A stretch of DNA of 64,000 nt from Alteromonas sp. LOR (GCF_000753865.1 NZ_JQFW01000002.1:142012-206011), one strand, 5' to 3'. Positions 26,660 to 37,997 are shown, counted from the first letter of the stretch. Notes: generated by a model from the letters alone, not told the origin. A program made the numbers and translations.

Positions 26660-27715
26660 CTAATCTGCGTCCAGCGTTAACCAGTCAATCGAATTGATTC
26701 GACTTAGCGCAATATAAAAAAGGGTGTCACCTGGATTCAGTGTGCCCTCTAATGGAGGATTCACCACCATGTCTTTCACTTGCCCGCGTGGCGCATAACC
26801 AATAAATATGGCGTCGTGCTTGCGTTTCAAGTTCATAAATAACTTTGCGATTGAGATTGCAGGGCTCGACGCTGGAATTTTTACCGAAAACTGGGCTTGG
26901 CCCTCATCAATACTCAACAGGTCGTGGTGCAGCATGCTCGAGCCAGGGTCGAAGGCTGATTTTGCCAGCATTTCAACGGCAACGCTGGGGGTACATTCAA
27001 CCTTAGGGCAATGGTCTTGCAGCAGGTCGACTAAGCTTTCGTCTTCAAAATATGCCACTTGATGTGCATCGGGGTTACTCTTCGTGCAATAAAGCGCAGT
27101 GGTCATGGTGACGTCGTCGTAAGGGTTATCTAGCAAAATAGTCGACGCCGAGGAAACGCAGGCTCTGTCCATGTCTTCATCTTTGTTGAACGAGTCTACT
27201 TTGACAAATTCGATAACACCGGGCATGGGGTTACTAATATCGGCTTTTACGCACAGCACAATATCAGGTTTAGGGCTCATTGCATTTCGCTCCTGTAACA
27301 GGAGGTTAAGTAGCAGCATGGTTCGCTGTTCATTCCAGCCGATAACCAGTATGTGGTTGTTAACATCTAAGCTTGTCATACCCAATAACCCTTTTCTCCA
27401 TTGTTCAGACACCCACGCGGCCAATCGGCCAATAACCATGGCAAAAATACTTAAGCCCAGCGGAATGACGTATATCGCCACTATGAGTTTTCCCGCCGAA
27501 GTTATCGGCGATAAGTCGCCGTAGCCCACTGTCGAGGCCGTTACTGCTAACCAGTAAAAGAAGTCGACGCTGTTAATGAGCTCATTTTCATTTGCAGCAT
27601 AAAGCAGCCAATAGCTACTTACTGCGTAAAACGCCGTTACGCCTAAAATGGTATACCAGCGAGATTCTGCGAAATACTGCAGCATGACTTTGCGCAGTTT
27701 TATCCATGGGGACAT
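26660..27715 (-). CDS. potassium channel with RCK domain
   Basis: The protein has 351 residues. Two transmembrane helices (about 20-40 and 76-97) flank a pore with the selectivity filter TVGYGD (62-67). A cytosolic RCK/TrkA-N Rossmann domain starts at NNHILVIGWNEQRTMLLLNLL, followed by a TrkA-C-like end. It should conduct K+ and be gated by a nucleotide or ion. It is inserted between the PspA gene and the DUF2491 gene, whereas E. coli yjfIJKLMC lacks a channel. A terminator lies just upstream of it, so it may have its own promoter. Confidence 0.9.
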   Translation of the reverse strand: MSPWIKLRKVMLQYFAESRWYTILGVTAFYAVSSYWLLYAANENELINSVDFFYWLAVTASTVGYGDLSPITSAGKLIVAIYVIPLGLSIFAMVIGRLAAWVSEQWRKGLLGMTSLDVNNHILVIGWNEQRTMLLLNLLLQERNAMSPKPDIVLCVKADISNPMPGVIEFVKVDSFNKDEDMDRACVSSASTILLDNPYDDVTMTTALYCTKSNPDAHQVAYFEDESLVDLLQDHCPKVECTPSVAVEMLAKSAFDPGSSMLHHDLLSIDEGQAQFSVKIPASSPAISIAKLFMNLKRKHDAIFIGYAPRGQVKDMVVNPPLEGTLNPGDTLFYIALSRINSIDWLTLDAD

Positions 27716-27792
27716 AAAAGAAGTAACCCGTGTTTTCCGTGCGTTAACTGTGCCTTGAAGCGTTTAACTTGTCTAGCCGTGCTAAAACTAAA

Positions 27793-27822
27793 AAAAGGGG
27801 GAGCGTAAACGCTCCCCCTTTT
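27793..27822. terminator. terminator between pspA-like and channel genes
   Basis: The stem AAAAGGGGGAGCG / CGCTCCCCCTTTT with a 4-nt loop has flanking A and T runs, so it can act on both strands. On the minus strand it follows the PspA-like gene by 11 nt, and may be only partly effective inside the operon. Confidence 0.88.
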
Positions 27823-27832
27823 GGCTATCTTT

Positions 27833-28513
27833 TTACTTGCCTAAAATTCTAGCAAGTTCATCGTCAGCAGATGTTTTTCCGCCCTTGATGCCTGCATCAG
27901 CCAGTCGTTTTTCAAGATCGCTACTCGATTCTTCACCCGCTAGCTCTTCGGCGGCTTGAAGCTCAGCATTACGCATTTTTTGCTTATCTTGAATACGGGA
28001 CAGTGATTCTGTGGCCGTTTTCATTTTGCTGTTTGCGCCCATGTGTCGTGATGACACTGCAACTTGTGCTTTTTGCACGCTTTCTGTGGCTTTCACCATA
28101 TCAACCTGCTGCTCAAGGCGGCGAAGGTTGGCTTTAGCTTGCTGAATGTTTTGCGCTAACTGCTTTTCCGATTGCTTGAACTGGTCGAGGTATGACTGCT
28201 CTTGCGCTCGCTCTTCATTTAGCTCAGACACCTTTTGTGCACAGTCGAGGGCAAGTTGACGATCATTATCTACTGCTTTTCTAGCATGTGCTTCATATTC
28301 TGCGATGGATGAATCAAAGCTTTCTACTTTTTGCTGCGACAGCTTACATTTTGCAAGAATCTGAGTACGTGCGTGGTCAGATTTGCGTAACTCTTCTTTC
28401 GCTTCTCTAATTTCCTGCTCCAGAATTCGGATGGCCTGACTGTCGGCCACTGACTGCGCTGCTTCGGTAGCGCCACCCTTTACTGCGGTAATTAACTTTT
28501 TCCACACTGACAT
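27833..28513 (-). CDS. yjfJ: PspA/IM30-family protein (YjfJ-like)
   Basis: The protein has 226 residues, almost entirely charged coiled coil (about 25-190), with the amphipathic N-terminus MSVWKKLITAVKGGATEAAQ expected to bind membranes. QAIRILEQEIREAKEEL is the PspA signature. PspA/IM30 proteins are ESCRT-III-like polymers that stabilise damaged membranes. It lies 23 bp after the DUF2170 gene, as in E. coli yjfI-yjfJ, and is followed by a strong terminator. Confidence 0.92.
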   Translation of the reverse strand: MSVWKKLITAVKGGATEAAQSVADSQAIRILEQEIREAKEELRKSDHARTQILAKCKLSQQKVESFDSSIAEYEAHARKAVDNDRQLALDCAQKVSELNEERAQEQSYLDQFKQSEKQLAQNIQQAKANLRRLEQQVDMVKATESVQKAQVAVSSRHMGANSKMKTATESLSRIQDKQKMRNAELQAAEELAGEESSSDLEKRLADAGIKGGKTSADDELARILGK

Positions 28514-28536
28514 TTGCTTCTCCTTCGAAGTAAATT

Positions 28537-28926
28537 TTAGTTAAGGTGCATTTCGTAAGCATCTAAGAAAGATGCAACGTTCTGAAACAAGGTTTCAACT
28601 TCAATAACAATACTCTCGCCTTTAGACTGCGCACTTAGCGCACCAAATGCGGTGTAGTACTCATCACCACCAATGGTTGATATTCCAACGGTTGTGAGTG
28701 GAAACACCATGTGAGAAGACAGTATTTCATGGTCTAACGCGTGCTTGTCTTTCACTTCTGAAGCAGCAAACAAGAGGCTTTCTACTAAAATTTGCTCACC
28801 ACTGATTGCTAGCCAGGCATCGATGCCATCTTGATTAGCAATGAGTAAGCAATTTTCCTCTCGTGTTACCACAAAGTCATCAACCTCTTTTAGTAAGGCT
28901 TCGATGCTTTCCAGTTCCCAACTCAT
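28537..28926 (-). CDS. yjfI: DUF2170 protein (YjfI-like)
   Basis: The protein has 129 residues. The body contains DEEYYTAFGALSAQSKGES-like family text and a C-terminal EVETLFQNVASFLDAYE. YjfI proteins are small, soluble and partner PspA-like YjfJ; their role is not established. It is the first gene of the minus-strand operon and has an AAGGAGAA ribosome binding site. The promoter should lie in the 240-bp spacer facing the DUF6471 gene. Confidence 0.88.
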   Translation of the reverse strand: MSWELESIEALLKEVDDFVVTREENCLLIANQDGIDAWLAISGEQILVESLLFAASEVKDKHALDHEILSSHMVFPLTTVGISTIGGDEYYTAFGALSAQSKGESIVIEVETLFQNVASFLDAYEMHLN

Positions 28927-29183
28927 AGTGTTCTCCTTAAATTATTGAAGCGATAATGTCGTAAATGAAAAAGGTGCCGTTACCTTCGGCATTGCTACTG
29001 TAACCAGTATTTTTCATCTTCGCCAACATCTAGACTTGAAGTGTATATCCATTGTGCCATAATCGTCAATAACAAATATGCTTCTTAAGTGTAAAAAAGT
29101 GTGTTTTTGTAAATCATACGTCACAAAAGAGTCTTTTTTAGTGATGCTTTTAGTGAGGAATTTAAGGGTTGTGGAGGCAGGTG

Positions 29184-29453
29184 TTGAACAAAGAATTAAG
29201 TGCTAAAAATGCATGGAGACAAACCGTAGCGCGGGTGATTAAGTCAGAAATGTCTGTGCGAGGCGTGAAATATCAAGACTTAAGCCAGCGGCTCGCTGCA
29301 ATTGATATCGAGCAGAGTGCTGATAATTTAAGAAATAAGGTGAATAAAGGTATTATGGGGGCTGATTTAATGCTGCAAGTTCTTTATGTGCTTAAAGCTC
29401 GGCCTCTAGACGCCGCTGTGCTAGAAGAGATCTTAACTGACCTTCAGCCATGA
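29184..29453 (+). CDS. DUF6471-like small protein
   Basis: The protein has about 89 residues. A GGAGG at 29173-29177 points to the TTG at 29184 (or GTG 29181); the TTG at 29169 lies upstream of it. The sequence AWRQTVARVIKSEMSVRGVKYQDLSQRLAAIDIEQSADNL is a Cro/C1-like helix-turn-helix arrangement of the DUF6471 family, with KVNKGIMGADLMLQVLYVL closing it. It may bind DNA; the target is unknown. It is divergent from the yjf-type operon. Confidence 0.7.
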   Translation: MNKELSAKNAWRQTVARVIKSEMSVRGVKYQDLSQRLAAIDIEQSADNLRNKVNKGIMGADLMLQVLYVLKARPLDAAVLEEILTDLQP

Positions 29454-29571
29454 TCTTGGTATGATAATAGAAATAGCAGGAACAATAGCAAGTACAAATA
29501 AACGAGCAGTAAATTGAGAGTCAAAGGCTAATGTGACGGTCAATACGCCGACTGACATAAAAGCAGCAGGC

Positions 29572-29641
29572 AAAAAAATACCCAGCACGTTGCCGGGTAT
29601 CAAAGATAAAGAATTGTCAGGGAGAACATCATCACTATCTG
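29572..29641 (-). ncRNA. candidate small RNA
   Basis: On the minus strand a strong intrinsic terminator (10-bp stem, 3-nt loop, then seven T; 29572-29600) has no gene upstream of it for over 300 bp: queA faces the other way. About 50 nt upstream a -10-like TAAGAT (29648-29653) has a weak -35 (TAGTAC) at 17-bp spacing. The implied RNA of about 70 nt contains a single-stranded CUCCCU (29619-29624), complementary to Shine-Dalgarno sequences, as in many Hfq-dependent sRNAs. No known sRNA family was recognised. Confidence 0.4.
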
Positions 29642-29918
29642 GACTACATCTTAACCGATTAAGCTGGTTTGTACTAATTTTAATCAGCTGTAAGTGGTAT
29701 GAAATTTCATAACGGATTATATGACATCATACCTACGCGAAGACGTTTATAGTTTTTAACTGTTTTTAACGTGTTTCTCGTTATTTAATTGCCCTTATTT
29801 TAATGGCTTATTATTGTGCTTACTGTGGTTATTGTCACGACTGCTTGTAATCACTGCTTGAAATGACTGCACTGTGCAACTTAAAATTAACTAAGTAAGA
29901 AGAGTATCTCACCACGTT

Positions 29919-30965
29919 ATGAAACTTTCTGATTTTAGCTTCGAGCTCCCTGAAAAACTTATCGCGAAATATCCTACTGAGCAGCGTGCTGCTAGCCGCC
30001 TTTTGCGTTTAGATGGAAAAACGGGAACCGTTACCCACTCAATGTTCGCTGATATGCTATCTCTTATTGAACCTGGCGATCTGCTTGTATTTAATGACAC
30101 ACGAGTTATCCCAGCCAGATTGCTCGGGAAGAAAGAAACGGGTGGGCAAGTAGAAGTGCTTATCGAACGCATTACCGCAGACAACACCGCCCTTGCTCAC
30201 GTGAGAGCGAGCAAAGCGCCTAAACCAGGCACAAAGCTTGTTTTAGAAGACTGCGTTAATGTGACCGTGACGGGCCGTGATGATGCTTTATTTATTTTGC
30301 AATTCAACCACGATGAAACCGTGTTGCAGCTATTAGAAGCTCACGGGCACATGCCATTGCCGCCCTACATAGACAGACCTGATGAAAACTCAGACAAAGA
30401 ACGCTATCAAACGGTATACAACGACAAGCCAGGTGCGGTAGCAGCGCCAACCGCTGGTTTACACTTTGACGAACACATTCTCAACGCGCTAAAAGAGAAG
30501 GGCGTTAACTTGGCCTTTGTCACTTTGCATGTGGGGGCGGGAACGTTTCAACCAGTGCGAGTAGATAATATTACCGAGCACAAAATGCATGCCGAATATG
30601 CTGAGGTACCACAAAACGTGGTGGATGCTGTACTGCAGACTAAGGCAGCCGGTAAGCGAGTTATTGCCGTAGGTACCACCTCGGTGCGCTCTTTAGAGTC
30701 GGCGGCGAAATTCAGTACTTCGCGGAGCGATGGTGATGTCATTGGCACTTTTTACGATGACACTGAAATCTTTATTTATCCGGGGTTCGAGTTCAAAGTA
30801 GTGGATGCGATGTTTACTAATTTCCACTTACCAGAATCTACCTTGATGATGCTTATTAGTGCGTTTGCTTCTAAAGAGTATGTGATGGATGCATACCAAG
30901 AGGCCATTGATAAGGAATATCGATTCTTCAGCTATGGCGATTCCATGTTTATCGAAAGAAGCTAG
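29919..30965 (+). CDS. queA: tRNA preQ1(34) S-adenosylmethionine ribosyltransferase-isomerase
   Basis: The protein has 348 residues, full length. It transfers and isomerises the ribosyl group of SAM to preQ1 in tRNA, giving epoxyqueuosine. [54 protein letters not shown] and [11 protein letters not shown] are diagnostic. It lies about 410 bp before tgt, the preceding enzyme of the queuosine pathway, and the two appear to be separately transcribed (terminator-like hairpin after queA, promoter before tgt). Confidence 0.97.
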   Translation: MKLSDFSFELPEKLIAKYPTEQRAASRLLRLDGKTGTVTHSMFADMLSLIEPGDLLVFNDTRVIPARLLGKKETGGQVEVLIERITADNTALAHVRASKAPKPGTKLVLEDCVNVTVTGRDDALFILQFNHDETVLQLLEAHGHMPLPPYIDRPDENSDKERYQTVYNDKPGAVAAPTAGLHFDEHILNALKEKGVNLAFVTLHVGAGTFQPVRVDNITEHKMHAEYAEVPQNVVDAVLQTKAAGKRVIAVGTTSVRSLESAAKFSTSRSDGDVIGTFYDDTEIFIYPGFEFKVVDAMFTNFHLPESTLMMLISAFASKEYVMDAYQEAIDKEYRFFSYGDSMFIERS

Positions 30966-30979
30966 TTCGGAGTTTTTGT

Positions 30980-31031
30980 AATAGCTTCTTAGAATAGCCT
31001 CTTGGAATGGCTTCTCGGATAGATTCTCTGG
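30980..31031 (+). repeat. four 13-nt tandem repeats after queA
   Basis: Four consecutive units resemble AATAGCTTCTTAG / AATAGCCTCTTGG. Shorter repeats (CTATTCTCAAAyr, two copies near 31122-31149) continue in the same spacer. Confidence 0.75.
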
Positions 31032-31056
31032 AAAGCGCTTTTAAATAGCGCTTTCC
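31030..31056 (+). terminator. queA hairpin, probable terminator
   Basis: The perfect inverted repeat GGAAAGCGCT / AGCGCTTTCC has a 7-nt loop and lies 65 nt after queA. The following T-run is weak (TTAGC), so termination may be partial. Confidence 0.55.
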
Positions 31057-31237
31057 TTAGCTTCCTAAATAGCTATCTAAACAACTCCCTAGATAACTCC
31101 CTCAATTTTTCTTCAAACGACTATTCTCAAACATCTATTCTCAAATGCCGTTCATTCTTAATTACCCTCTTTTACGGCCAGATATTCGTTCACTTCAATA
31201 GAAACATAGATACAGGGAATGATCTCGCGTAAATTAC

Positions 31238-31246
31238 TGGTATAAT
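31238..31246 (+). promoter_or_regulatory. extended -10 promoter of tgt
   Basis: TGGTATAAT is an extended -10 with a consensus hexamer, 133 nt before the tgt start. No good -35 is seen, which extended -10 promoters tolerate. Confidence 0.6.
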
Positions 31247-31312
31247 CCCGCCCCATGATTTCAAACCCAGTTTTATACCCAGCGCACGTTTTTTATCAGG
31301 CGCACGTTATAG

Positions 31313-32491
<1,179 letters not shown>

Positions 32492-32543
32492 CAACGAAAT
32501 AATAACGAAAATATTTGAATAACGAGAATACTTGGGGAATTTT

Positions 32544-32882
32544 ATGAGTCTATTTATCTCAAACGCGTACGCACAATCAGCTGGTGGTGCTTCACAAGGT
32601 GGCGGCATGGAAATGATAATCATGCTGGCAGTGTTTGGTCTTATCTTTTATTTCTTGCTTTATCGCCCACAAGCGAAGCGTGTTAAAGAGCATAAGAACT
32701 TAGTATCGTCACTTGGCAAAGGTGATGAAGTGCTAACCCAAGGTGGTTTAGTAGGGAAAATCACAAAAGTGTCTGACGATAAAGATTTTATTGAAATGGC
32801 ACTTAACGAAGCAAGCAACATAGTTGTGCAGAAGTCTTCAGTTACTGCTGTGTTGCCAAAAGGCACAATGAAGTCGCTGTAA
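32544..32882 (+). CDS. yajC: preprotein translocase subunit YajC
   Basis: The protein has 112 residues from ATG 32544; GGGGAA just upstream is its ribosome binding site, so the in-frame TTG 32532 is not used. A single transmembrane helix (about 18-42, MIIMLAVFGLIFYFLLY) is followed by RPQAKRVKEHKNLVSSLGKGDEV, the conserved cytosolic part. YajC joins SecD-SecF at the Sec translocon. It lies between tgt and secD in the usual order. Confidence 0.96.
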   Translation: MSLFISNAYAQSAGGASQGGGMEMIIMLAVFGLIFYFLLYRPQAKRVKEHKNLVSSLGKGDEVLTQGGLVGKITKVSDDKDFIEMALNEASNIVVQKSSVTAVLPKGTMKSL

Positions 32883-32937
32883 GTAAAAAACGCCGGAGCC
32901 GAGACGCTTCTCGGCATCGGCACGAAAGGATTATCCA

Positions 32938-34782
32938 GTGCTAAACAAAAATTCAATATGGAAAGTATTAAGTGCGCTCTTTGTGGTTGCAATGTGTGCA
33001 CTTTATGCCCTTCCCAATATTTACGGTGAAGATCACGCCGTACAAATTTCAGCAGGCCGCGATGCGGTTGTTACCCAATCAATGGTAGAGCAAGTTGAGT
33101 CTGCACTAGCTGAAAAATCAATTACGCCTAAGCGCATTGAATTCGAAAATGAGCAAATACTTGTTCGCGTTTCAGATTCTGATACCCAGCTTGTTGCTCG
33201 TGAAACCCTAGAGAGGCTGCTTGGCGACGACTACTTTGTCGCGATGAACCTAGCGCCTGATACCCCTGAGTGGCTAGAGAGTTTAGGCGGAACGCCAATG
33301 AAGCTTGGTCTAGATCTTCGCGGTGGGGTCCACTTCCTTATGGAAGTTGATATGTCTGAGGTGATCACTAAATCGTTAGAAGACGCGGAAAGCGGATTCA
33401 GAACATCCCTTCGCGGTGAAGACATTCGCTATCGCGGCGTTAAGCAAGTTGGTAATCATATCGATATTACTTTTCGCGACGAAGACGCGCTTGATAAAGC
33501 GAAATTTTTCCTGCGTAACCAAAGCCGTGACTTAACGTTTAACGACGTTGATGATCTTACGTTGCGAGCGACGTTTGCCGAGAGTAAGCTACAAGAAATT
33601 CGCGACAATGCGGTTAAGCAAAACATTACCATAATCCGTAATCGTGTTAACCAACTTGGTGTGGCCGAGCCTCTTGTGCAAAAACAAGGCGCCGATCGTA
33701 TTGTGGTTCAGCTTCCAGGTATTCAGGATACTGCACGAGCAAAAGAAATTTTGAACGCGACGGCTACGCTTGAATTCCGCATGCTAGATCAGAAAAACGA
33801 CGTTCGCGACGCACTAAACGGCCGTGTACCGCCTGGTTCTCAAATTATTGAAGACCAGCAGGGTGTGCCACAGCTTTTGGAAAAGCGCATTATGCTTACA
33901 GGTAGCCACATCATCGATGCCAACAGCGGCGTTGACGAATACGGCTTGCCTAACGTCAATATTTCTCTTGATTCTGAAGGCGGCAACAAGATGTCACGCT
34001 CTACTCGTGGCAATATCGGCAAGCCGATGGCAACCGTCTTTATTGAGTACAAGGCAACCGGTGAGCGCACTAAAGAAGATAAGCTTATTTTTGAAAAAGA
34101 AGAGCAAGTTATCTCAGTGGCGACCATTCGTGCACAGCTTGGCAGCAAGTTCCAAATTACTGGGCTAGACTCGCCAAAAGAAGCCCGCGACCTTGCACTA
34201 TTACTCCGCGCAGGTGCACTTATTGCACCTATTCAAATTGTTGAAGAGCGAACAGTAGGGCCAAGCTTGGGTAAAGAGAATATTGAACTGGGTACTCAAG
34301 CCATTGTTTACGGCTTACTTGCGGTGCTTGCCTTTATGCTGGTGTATTACAAGGCATTCGGTATTGTGGCTAATTTGGCGCTGGTGACTAACTTGGTCAT
34401 GATTGTGGGCATTATGTCGATGATCCCAGGGGCAACACTAACCCTACCTGGTATGGCGGGTATTGTACTTACCGTTGGTATGGCGGTAGATGCGAACGTG
34501 CTTATTTTTGAACGTATTCGTGAAGAACTGCGCGATGGTCGAAGTCCGCAACAAGCTATACATCACGGTTACGACAGTGCATTCTCAACGATTTTGGATG
34601 CGAATATCACGACATTTATTGCGGGTCTTATTTTGTTCGCAGTAGGTACAGGTCCAATTAAAGGGTTCTCTATTACGCTTATGATTGGTATTGCCACTTC
34701 TATGTTTACCGCTATTTTAGTCACGCGCGTTATCGTTAACGCAGTGTGGGGTGGAAAACGTTTAGAGAAACTGGCGATTTAA
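32938..34782 (+). CDS. secD: protein translocase subunit SecD
   Basis: The protein has 614 residues and a GTG start with AAAGGA 7 nt upstream. The first helix is followed by a large periplasmic domain with [15 protein letters not shown], and by five C-terminal helices with [21 protein letters not shown], the proton-coupled RND-like core. SecD uses the proton gradient to complete protein export. It is followed 10 bp on by secF. Confidence 0.98.
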   Translation: MLNKNSIWKVLSALFVVAMCALYALPNIYGEDHAVQISAGRDAVVTQSMVEQVESALAEKSITPKRIEFENEQILVRVSDSDTQLVARETLERLLGDDYFVAMNLAPDTPEWLESLGGTPMKLGLDLRGGVHFLMEVDMSEVITKSLEDAESGFRTSLRGEDIRYRGVKQVGNHIDITFRDEDALDKAKFFLRNQSRDLTFNDVDDLTLRATFAESKLQEIRDNAVKQNITIIRNRVNQLGVAEPLVQKQGADRIVVQLPGIQDTARAKEILNATATLEFRMLDQKNDVRDALNGRVPPGSQIIEDQQGVPQLLEKRIMLTGSHIIDANSGVDEYGLPNVNISLDSEGGNKMSRSTRGNIGKPMATVFIEYKATGERTKEDKLIFEKEEQVISVATIRAQLGSKFQITGLDSPKEARDLALLLRAGALIAPIQIVEERTVGPSLGKENIELGTQAIVYGLLAVLAFMLVYYKAFGIVANLALVTNLVMIVGIMSMIPGATLTLPGMAGIVLTVGMAVDANVLIFERIREELRDGRSPQQAIHHGYDSAFSTILDANITTFIAGLILFAVGTGPIKGFSITLMIGIATSMFTAILVTRVIVNAVWGGKRLEKLAI

Positions 34783-34792
34783 GGAGCGTAAC

Positions 34793-35731
34793 ATGCAATT
34801 ATTAAAACTATCCGATACCGTCAATTTCATGCGCCTTCGCATTCCCGCGATTGTGCTGTCTACTGTACTTATTTTGGGATCGTTTGTTTCTTTAGGCGTT
34901 AATAGCCTGAATTGGGGACTGGATTTCACCGGCGGTACGTTGATTGAAGTTGGCTATGAAGACAGTGCTAATTTAGAGTCAATTCGCGCTCAGTTAAATA
35001 ACGCTGATTTTGAAGATGCCATTGTTCAAAACTTTGGCAGCAGCCAAGAAGTACTGATACGCATTGCACCTCGCGATGGTGTAAAAGCGGTCACTATTGG
35101 TAACCAAGTTGTTGCAGCGTTACGTGCTGACGGTACCACAGTTGACATGCGTCGTATTGAGTTTGTCGGGCCAAATGTTGGTGAAGAGCTAACAGAGCAG
35201 GGCGGTCTTGCCATGCTAGTAGCACTTATCTGTATTCTAATTTACGTGGCAATGCGTTTCGAGTGGCGTTTCGCCCTTGGCTCGGTATCGGCCTTGGCCC
35301 ACGATGTTATTTTAACCTTAGGTTTGTTTTCAGTACTTCAAATTGAGTTTGATTTGACGGTACTTGCTGCGGTACTTGCGGTAATAGGTTATTCACTTAA
35401 CGATACTATTGTTGTATCAGACCGTATTCGTGAAAATTTCCGTAAAATTCGCAAAGGCGAGCCAATTGATATCATCAATATATCGCTGACTCAAACCTTA
35501 AACCGTACGATAATTACCTCGTTAACCACCGTACTAGTACTTGTTGCCTTGTTCTACAAAGGTGGCGCACTAATACACGGTTTTGCCACAGCCCTTTTAT
35601 TTGGTGTGATAGTAGGTACTTACTCATCGGTTTACATTGCAAGTTCTGTTGCTTTAGCGCTGGGTATCAGCAAAGAAGACCTCATGCCACCACAAGTGGA
35701 GAAAGAGGGCGCTGACCAAGAGCCGCTTTAG
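34793..35731 (+). CDS. secF: protein translocase subunit SecF
   Basis: The protein has 312 residues. It has six transmembrane helices, with LNWGLDFTGGTLIEVGY early in the periplasmic part and the GYSLNDTIVVSDRIRENFRK signature. It forms a complex with SecD and YajC. A bidirectional terminator separates it from the converging suhB gene. Confidence 0.98.
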   Translation: MQLLKLSDTVNFMRLRIPAIVLSTVLILGSFVSLGVNSLNWGLDFTGGTLIEVGYEDSANLESIRAQLNNADFEDAIVQNFGSSQEVLIRIAPRDGVKAVTIGNQVVAALRADGTTVDMRRIEFVGPNVGEELTEQGGLAMLVALICILIYVAMRFEWRFALGSVSALAHDVILTLGLFSVLQIEFDLTVLAAVLAVIGYSLNDTIVVSDRIRENFRKIRKGEPIDIINISLTQTLNRTIITSLTTVLVLVALFYKGGALIHGFATALLFGVIVGTYSSVYIASSVALALGISKEDLMPPQVEKEGADQEPL

Positions 35732-35801
35732 CCTTTCGCCGACTACTCAAAAGGAAGTCAGGAATAGGCTGAATAAAAAGTAGGTACAAAAGCAAAAACA
35801 A

Positions 35802-35833
35802 AAAAAGGTCGCTGTGTAAACAGCGACCTTTTT
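35802..35833. terminator. bidirectional secF/suhB terminator
   Basis: The perfect stem AAAAAGGTCGCTG / CAGCGACCTTTTT with a 6-nt loop lies between the convergent secF and suhB genes and has A and T runs suitable for both directions. Confidence 0.92.
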
Positions 35834-35871
35834 ATTTATAAGGCACTTTAAAGTGGCCTACTTAAGTTTTC

Positions 35872-36648
35872 TTACTTAAGGTGCTTAACAAGGCCTTGAA
35901 CGACTTTGCCGCTTCCAGCAACGATTTCGCCTTTGTGCAAAGGATCGTTACCGCCTTTAAAGTCTGTTACCAAACCGCCTGCTTCACGAACAATTAGCTC
36001 GCCCGCTGCAATATCCCAAGACTTAACACCGCGCTCGTAATAACCGTCGTGACGGCCAGCAGCAACGTATGCTAGGTCAAGTGCAGCACTTCCTGCGCGA
36101 CGTAAGTCACCTACTTCGTGGAAAATTTTGTTAAGGCTAAGGGCATATTCGCCAAACTGTGATTTGTTTTTAAACGGCAGACCAGTAGCAATAATGGTTT
36201 CGCTTAAATCACGAGGCTTTGATGCACGAATACGGTAACCATTAAGCTGAGCGCCTTGTCCGCGACTGGCTGTGAATAGCTCACTGCGGATTGGGTCAAA
36301 TACAACGCCTTGCTCTAGACGGCCTTTATGAAGAAGTGCGATAGAAACAGCAAAATGAGGGATGCCTTTCACAAAATTGGCGGTGCCATCTAGCGGGTCG
36401 ATAATCCACTGATAATCAGTGTCCGAGCCTAGTATCTCTCCTGACTCTTCGCCTAAAAAGCAATGATCTGGGTATGACTGCTGAATTTTATAGATAACCG
36501 CTTGCTCTGCGTCTTTGTCAACTTGAGTAACGAAGTCGTTCAACCCCTTCGACTCTGTTGCAATTTCATTATGTTTTTCAAAACCACGAACAATAACTGT
36601 TCCAGCCGCACGCGCAGCACGCACTGCAATATTCAGCATAGGATGCAT
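35872..36648 (-). CDS. suhB: inositol-1-monophosphatase / rRNA-processing factor SuhB
   Basis: The protein has 258 residues from ATG 36648 (MHPMLNIAVRAARAAG), preceded by GGTGG; the frame is open further upstream but the added residues are not family-like. Mg2+-binding motifs are EESGE, IDPLDGTANF and WDIAAGELIVREAGG. SuhB dephosphorylates inositol phosphates and also joins the rRNA antitermination complex. It is divergent from trmJ across about 550 bp. Confidence 0.96.
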   Translation of the reverse strand: MHPMLNIAVRAARAAGTVIVRGFEKHNEIATESKGLNDFVTQVDKDAEQAVIYKIQQSYPDHCFLGEESGEILGSDTDYQWIIDPLDGTANFVKGIPHFAVSIALLHKGRLEQGVVFDPIRSELFTASRGQGAQLNGYRIRASKPRDLSETIIATGLPFKNKSQFGEYALSLNKIFHEVGDLRRAGSAALDLAYVAAGRHDGYYERGVKSWDIAAGELIVREAGGLVTDFKGGNDPLHKGEIVAGSGKVVQGLVKHLK

Positions 36649-37199
36649 AGATAAACCACCAATTGTAAAAGACCAATGAATTACGCAAGTTGTAGAATGT
36701 TCAAGTTGTATAATGTTGTTGTAAACAGCATTAAAACTGTACAAAAAATAGCTTGCCTAACTCGAAAACGGGCGGAGTCTAACAGAATCAATGAACGATG
36801 CAAATGAATTTGCTTTGCAGGTCTTCTTTGATCACTTAATTTAGGTGCTACCTATGTGCTGCCACACGGTACAAATTACACCTAGTACTCACTAATTCGA
36901 ATGCCGCAAATTATTGAGTTAAAAGCAAGTGAGTCAAAAGTAAGCCAATAGCCATCTATACCGCTGCTGTGCTACACTTTGCGCTAATTGAAGACGTCCC
37001 TGCCTTTCTCTTAAAGCAGGCTGTTTGTTGCTGCTAAGGTTGCTAGAACTGGGTGTTACTAACCTAGTTATTGAGAGCTTTGCTTGTAAGAGCACAGTAT
37101 GTAAGAGCATATGAACGTCGCCTTCTAAGGCACCGCTTTTTAAGCGCTAGCCGTAATAAGACAAAACAACTCACTATTCAGTAAATAGGTATCGCAAGC
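36649..37199. other. suhB-trmJ divergent spacer
   Basis: No gene is seen. It holds two 15-nt tandem duplications (GAGTYAAAAGYAAGY at 36916-36945; TGTAAGAGCA repeated 15 nt apart at 37085 and 37100) and a small hairpin around 36999-37020. Promoters for both genes must lie here but none is near consensus. Confidence 0.5.
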
Positions 37200-37997
37200 A
37201 TGCTTGAAAATATTCGCATTATTTTGGTTAACACCTCTCACACAGGAAATATAGGCTCTACTGCACGCGCCATGAAAACAATGGGGTTGAGTAGCTTATA
37301 TTTAGTTGACCCAGTGAATGAACCTGATGGTCAAGCAAGCGCATTAGCAGCGGGTGCAGGCGACGTGCTAGCCAATGCGAAAATTGTCAACACCCTTGAA
37401 GAAGCAGTAAAAGACTGTGGACTTGTTGTTGGCACCTCTGCACGCTCTCGCACTCACTCATGGCCAATGCTAGGACCACGAGACTGTGGTGAAAAGTTGG
37501 TACAAGAAGTCAGTAAATACCCCGTCGCATTGGTGTTTGGCCGAGAGAACAGCGGGCTTTCCAATGAAGAACTGCAGCAGTGTCATTTTCATATGTGTAT
37601 TCCTGCAAACCCTGAGTACAGTTCACTAAACCTAGCAGCGGCGGTGCAGACTCTGTGTTATGAAATTCGTATGGCGTACTTGAATAGAGAAACTTACCCT
37701 GAAGTTGAAGAGGTATATCCTCTTAACGAAGACTTAGAGCGCTTTTATGTACACCTTGAGTCTACACTGGAAAAAACCTCTTTTATCCGTAAGAGCCACC
37801 CTGGGGTGGTTATGACTAAGTTACGCAGATTATTCAATCGCTCTCGTCCTGAATCACAGGAGCTTAATATTTTGCGCGGTATTTTAGCGTCAATTGATAA
37901 ATCGGTTAAAGCAACTGATGAAGATGCTAGCCAAGCGTCCTCATTAGAAACGACAGATGAAGCAGCAGCTCAAACGACGAGTCAGGGTCGTAATTGA
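37200..37997 (+). CDS. trmJ: tRNA (cytidine/uridine-2'-O-)-methyltransferase TrmJ
   Basis: The protein has 265 residues. This SPOUT methyltransferase modifies ribose at tRNA position 32. Motifs [36 protein letters not shown] and [17 protein letters not shown] form the knotted SAM site. The C-terminus has an extra Ala/Thr/Ser/Gln-rich tail (about 245-265). It lies 38 bp before cysE, as is common upstream of isc/suf operons. Confidence 0.96.
   Translation: MLENIRIILVNTSHTGNIGSTARAMKTMGLSSLYLVDPVNEPDGQASALAAGAGDVLANAKIVNTLEEAVKDCGLVVGTSARSRTHSWPMLGPRDCGEKLVQEVSKYPVALVFGRENSGLSNEELQQCHFHMCIPANPEYSSLNLAAAVQTLCYEIRMAYLNRETYPEVEEVYPLNEDLERFYVHLESTLEKTSFIRKSHPGVVMTKLRRLFNRSRPESQELNILRGILASIDKSVKATDEDASQASSLETTDEAAAQTTSQGRN

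Noticed and set aside
29578..29600. Terminator of the DUF6471 gene on the plus strand
   Set aside because: On the plus strand the stem is followed by CAAAG with no T-run; the T-run is only on the minus strand.
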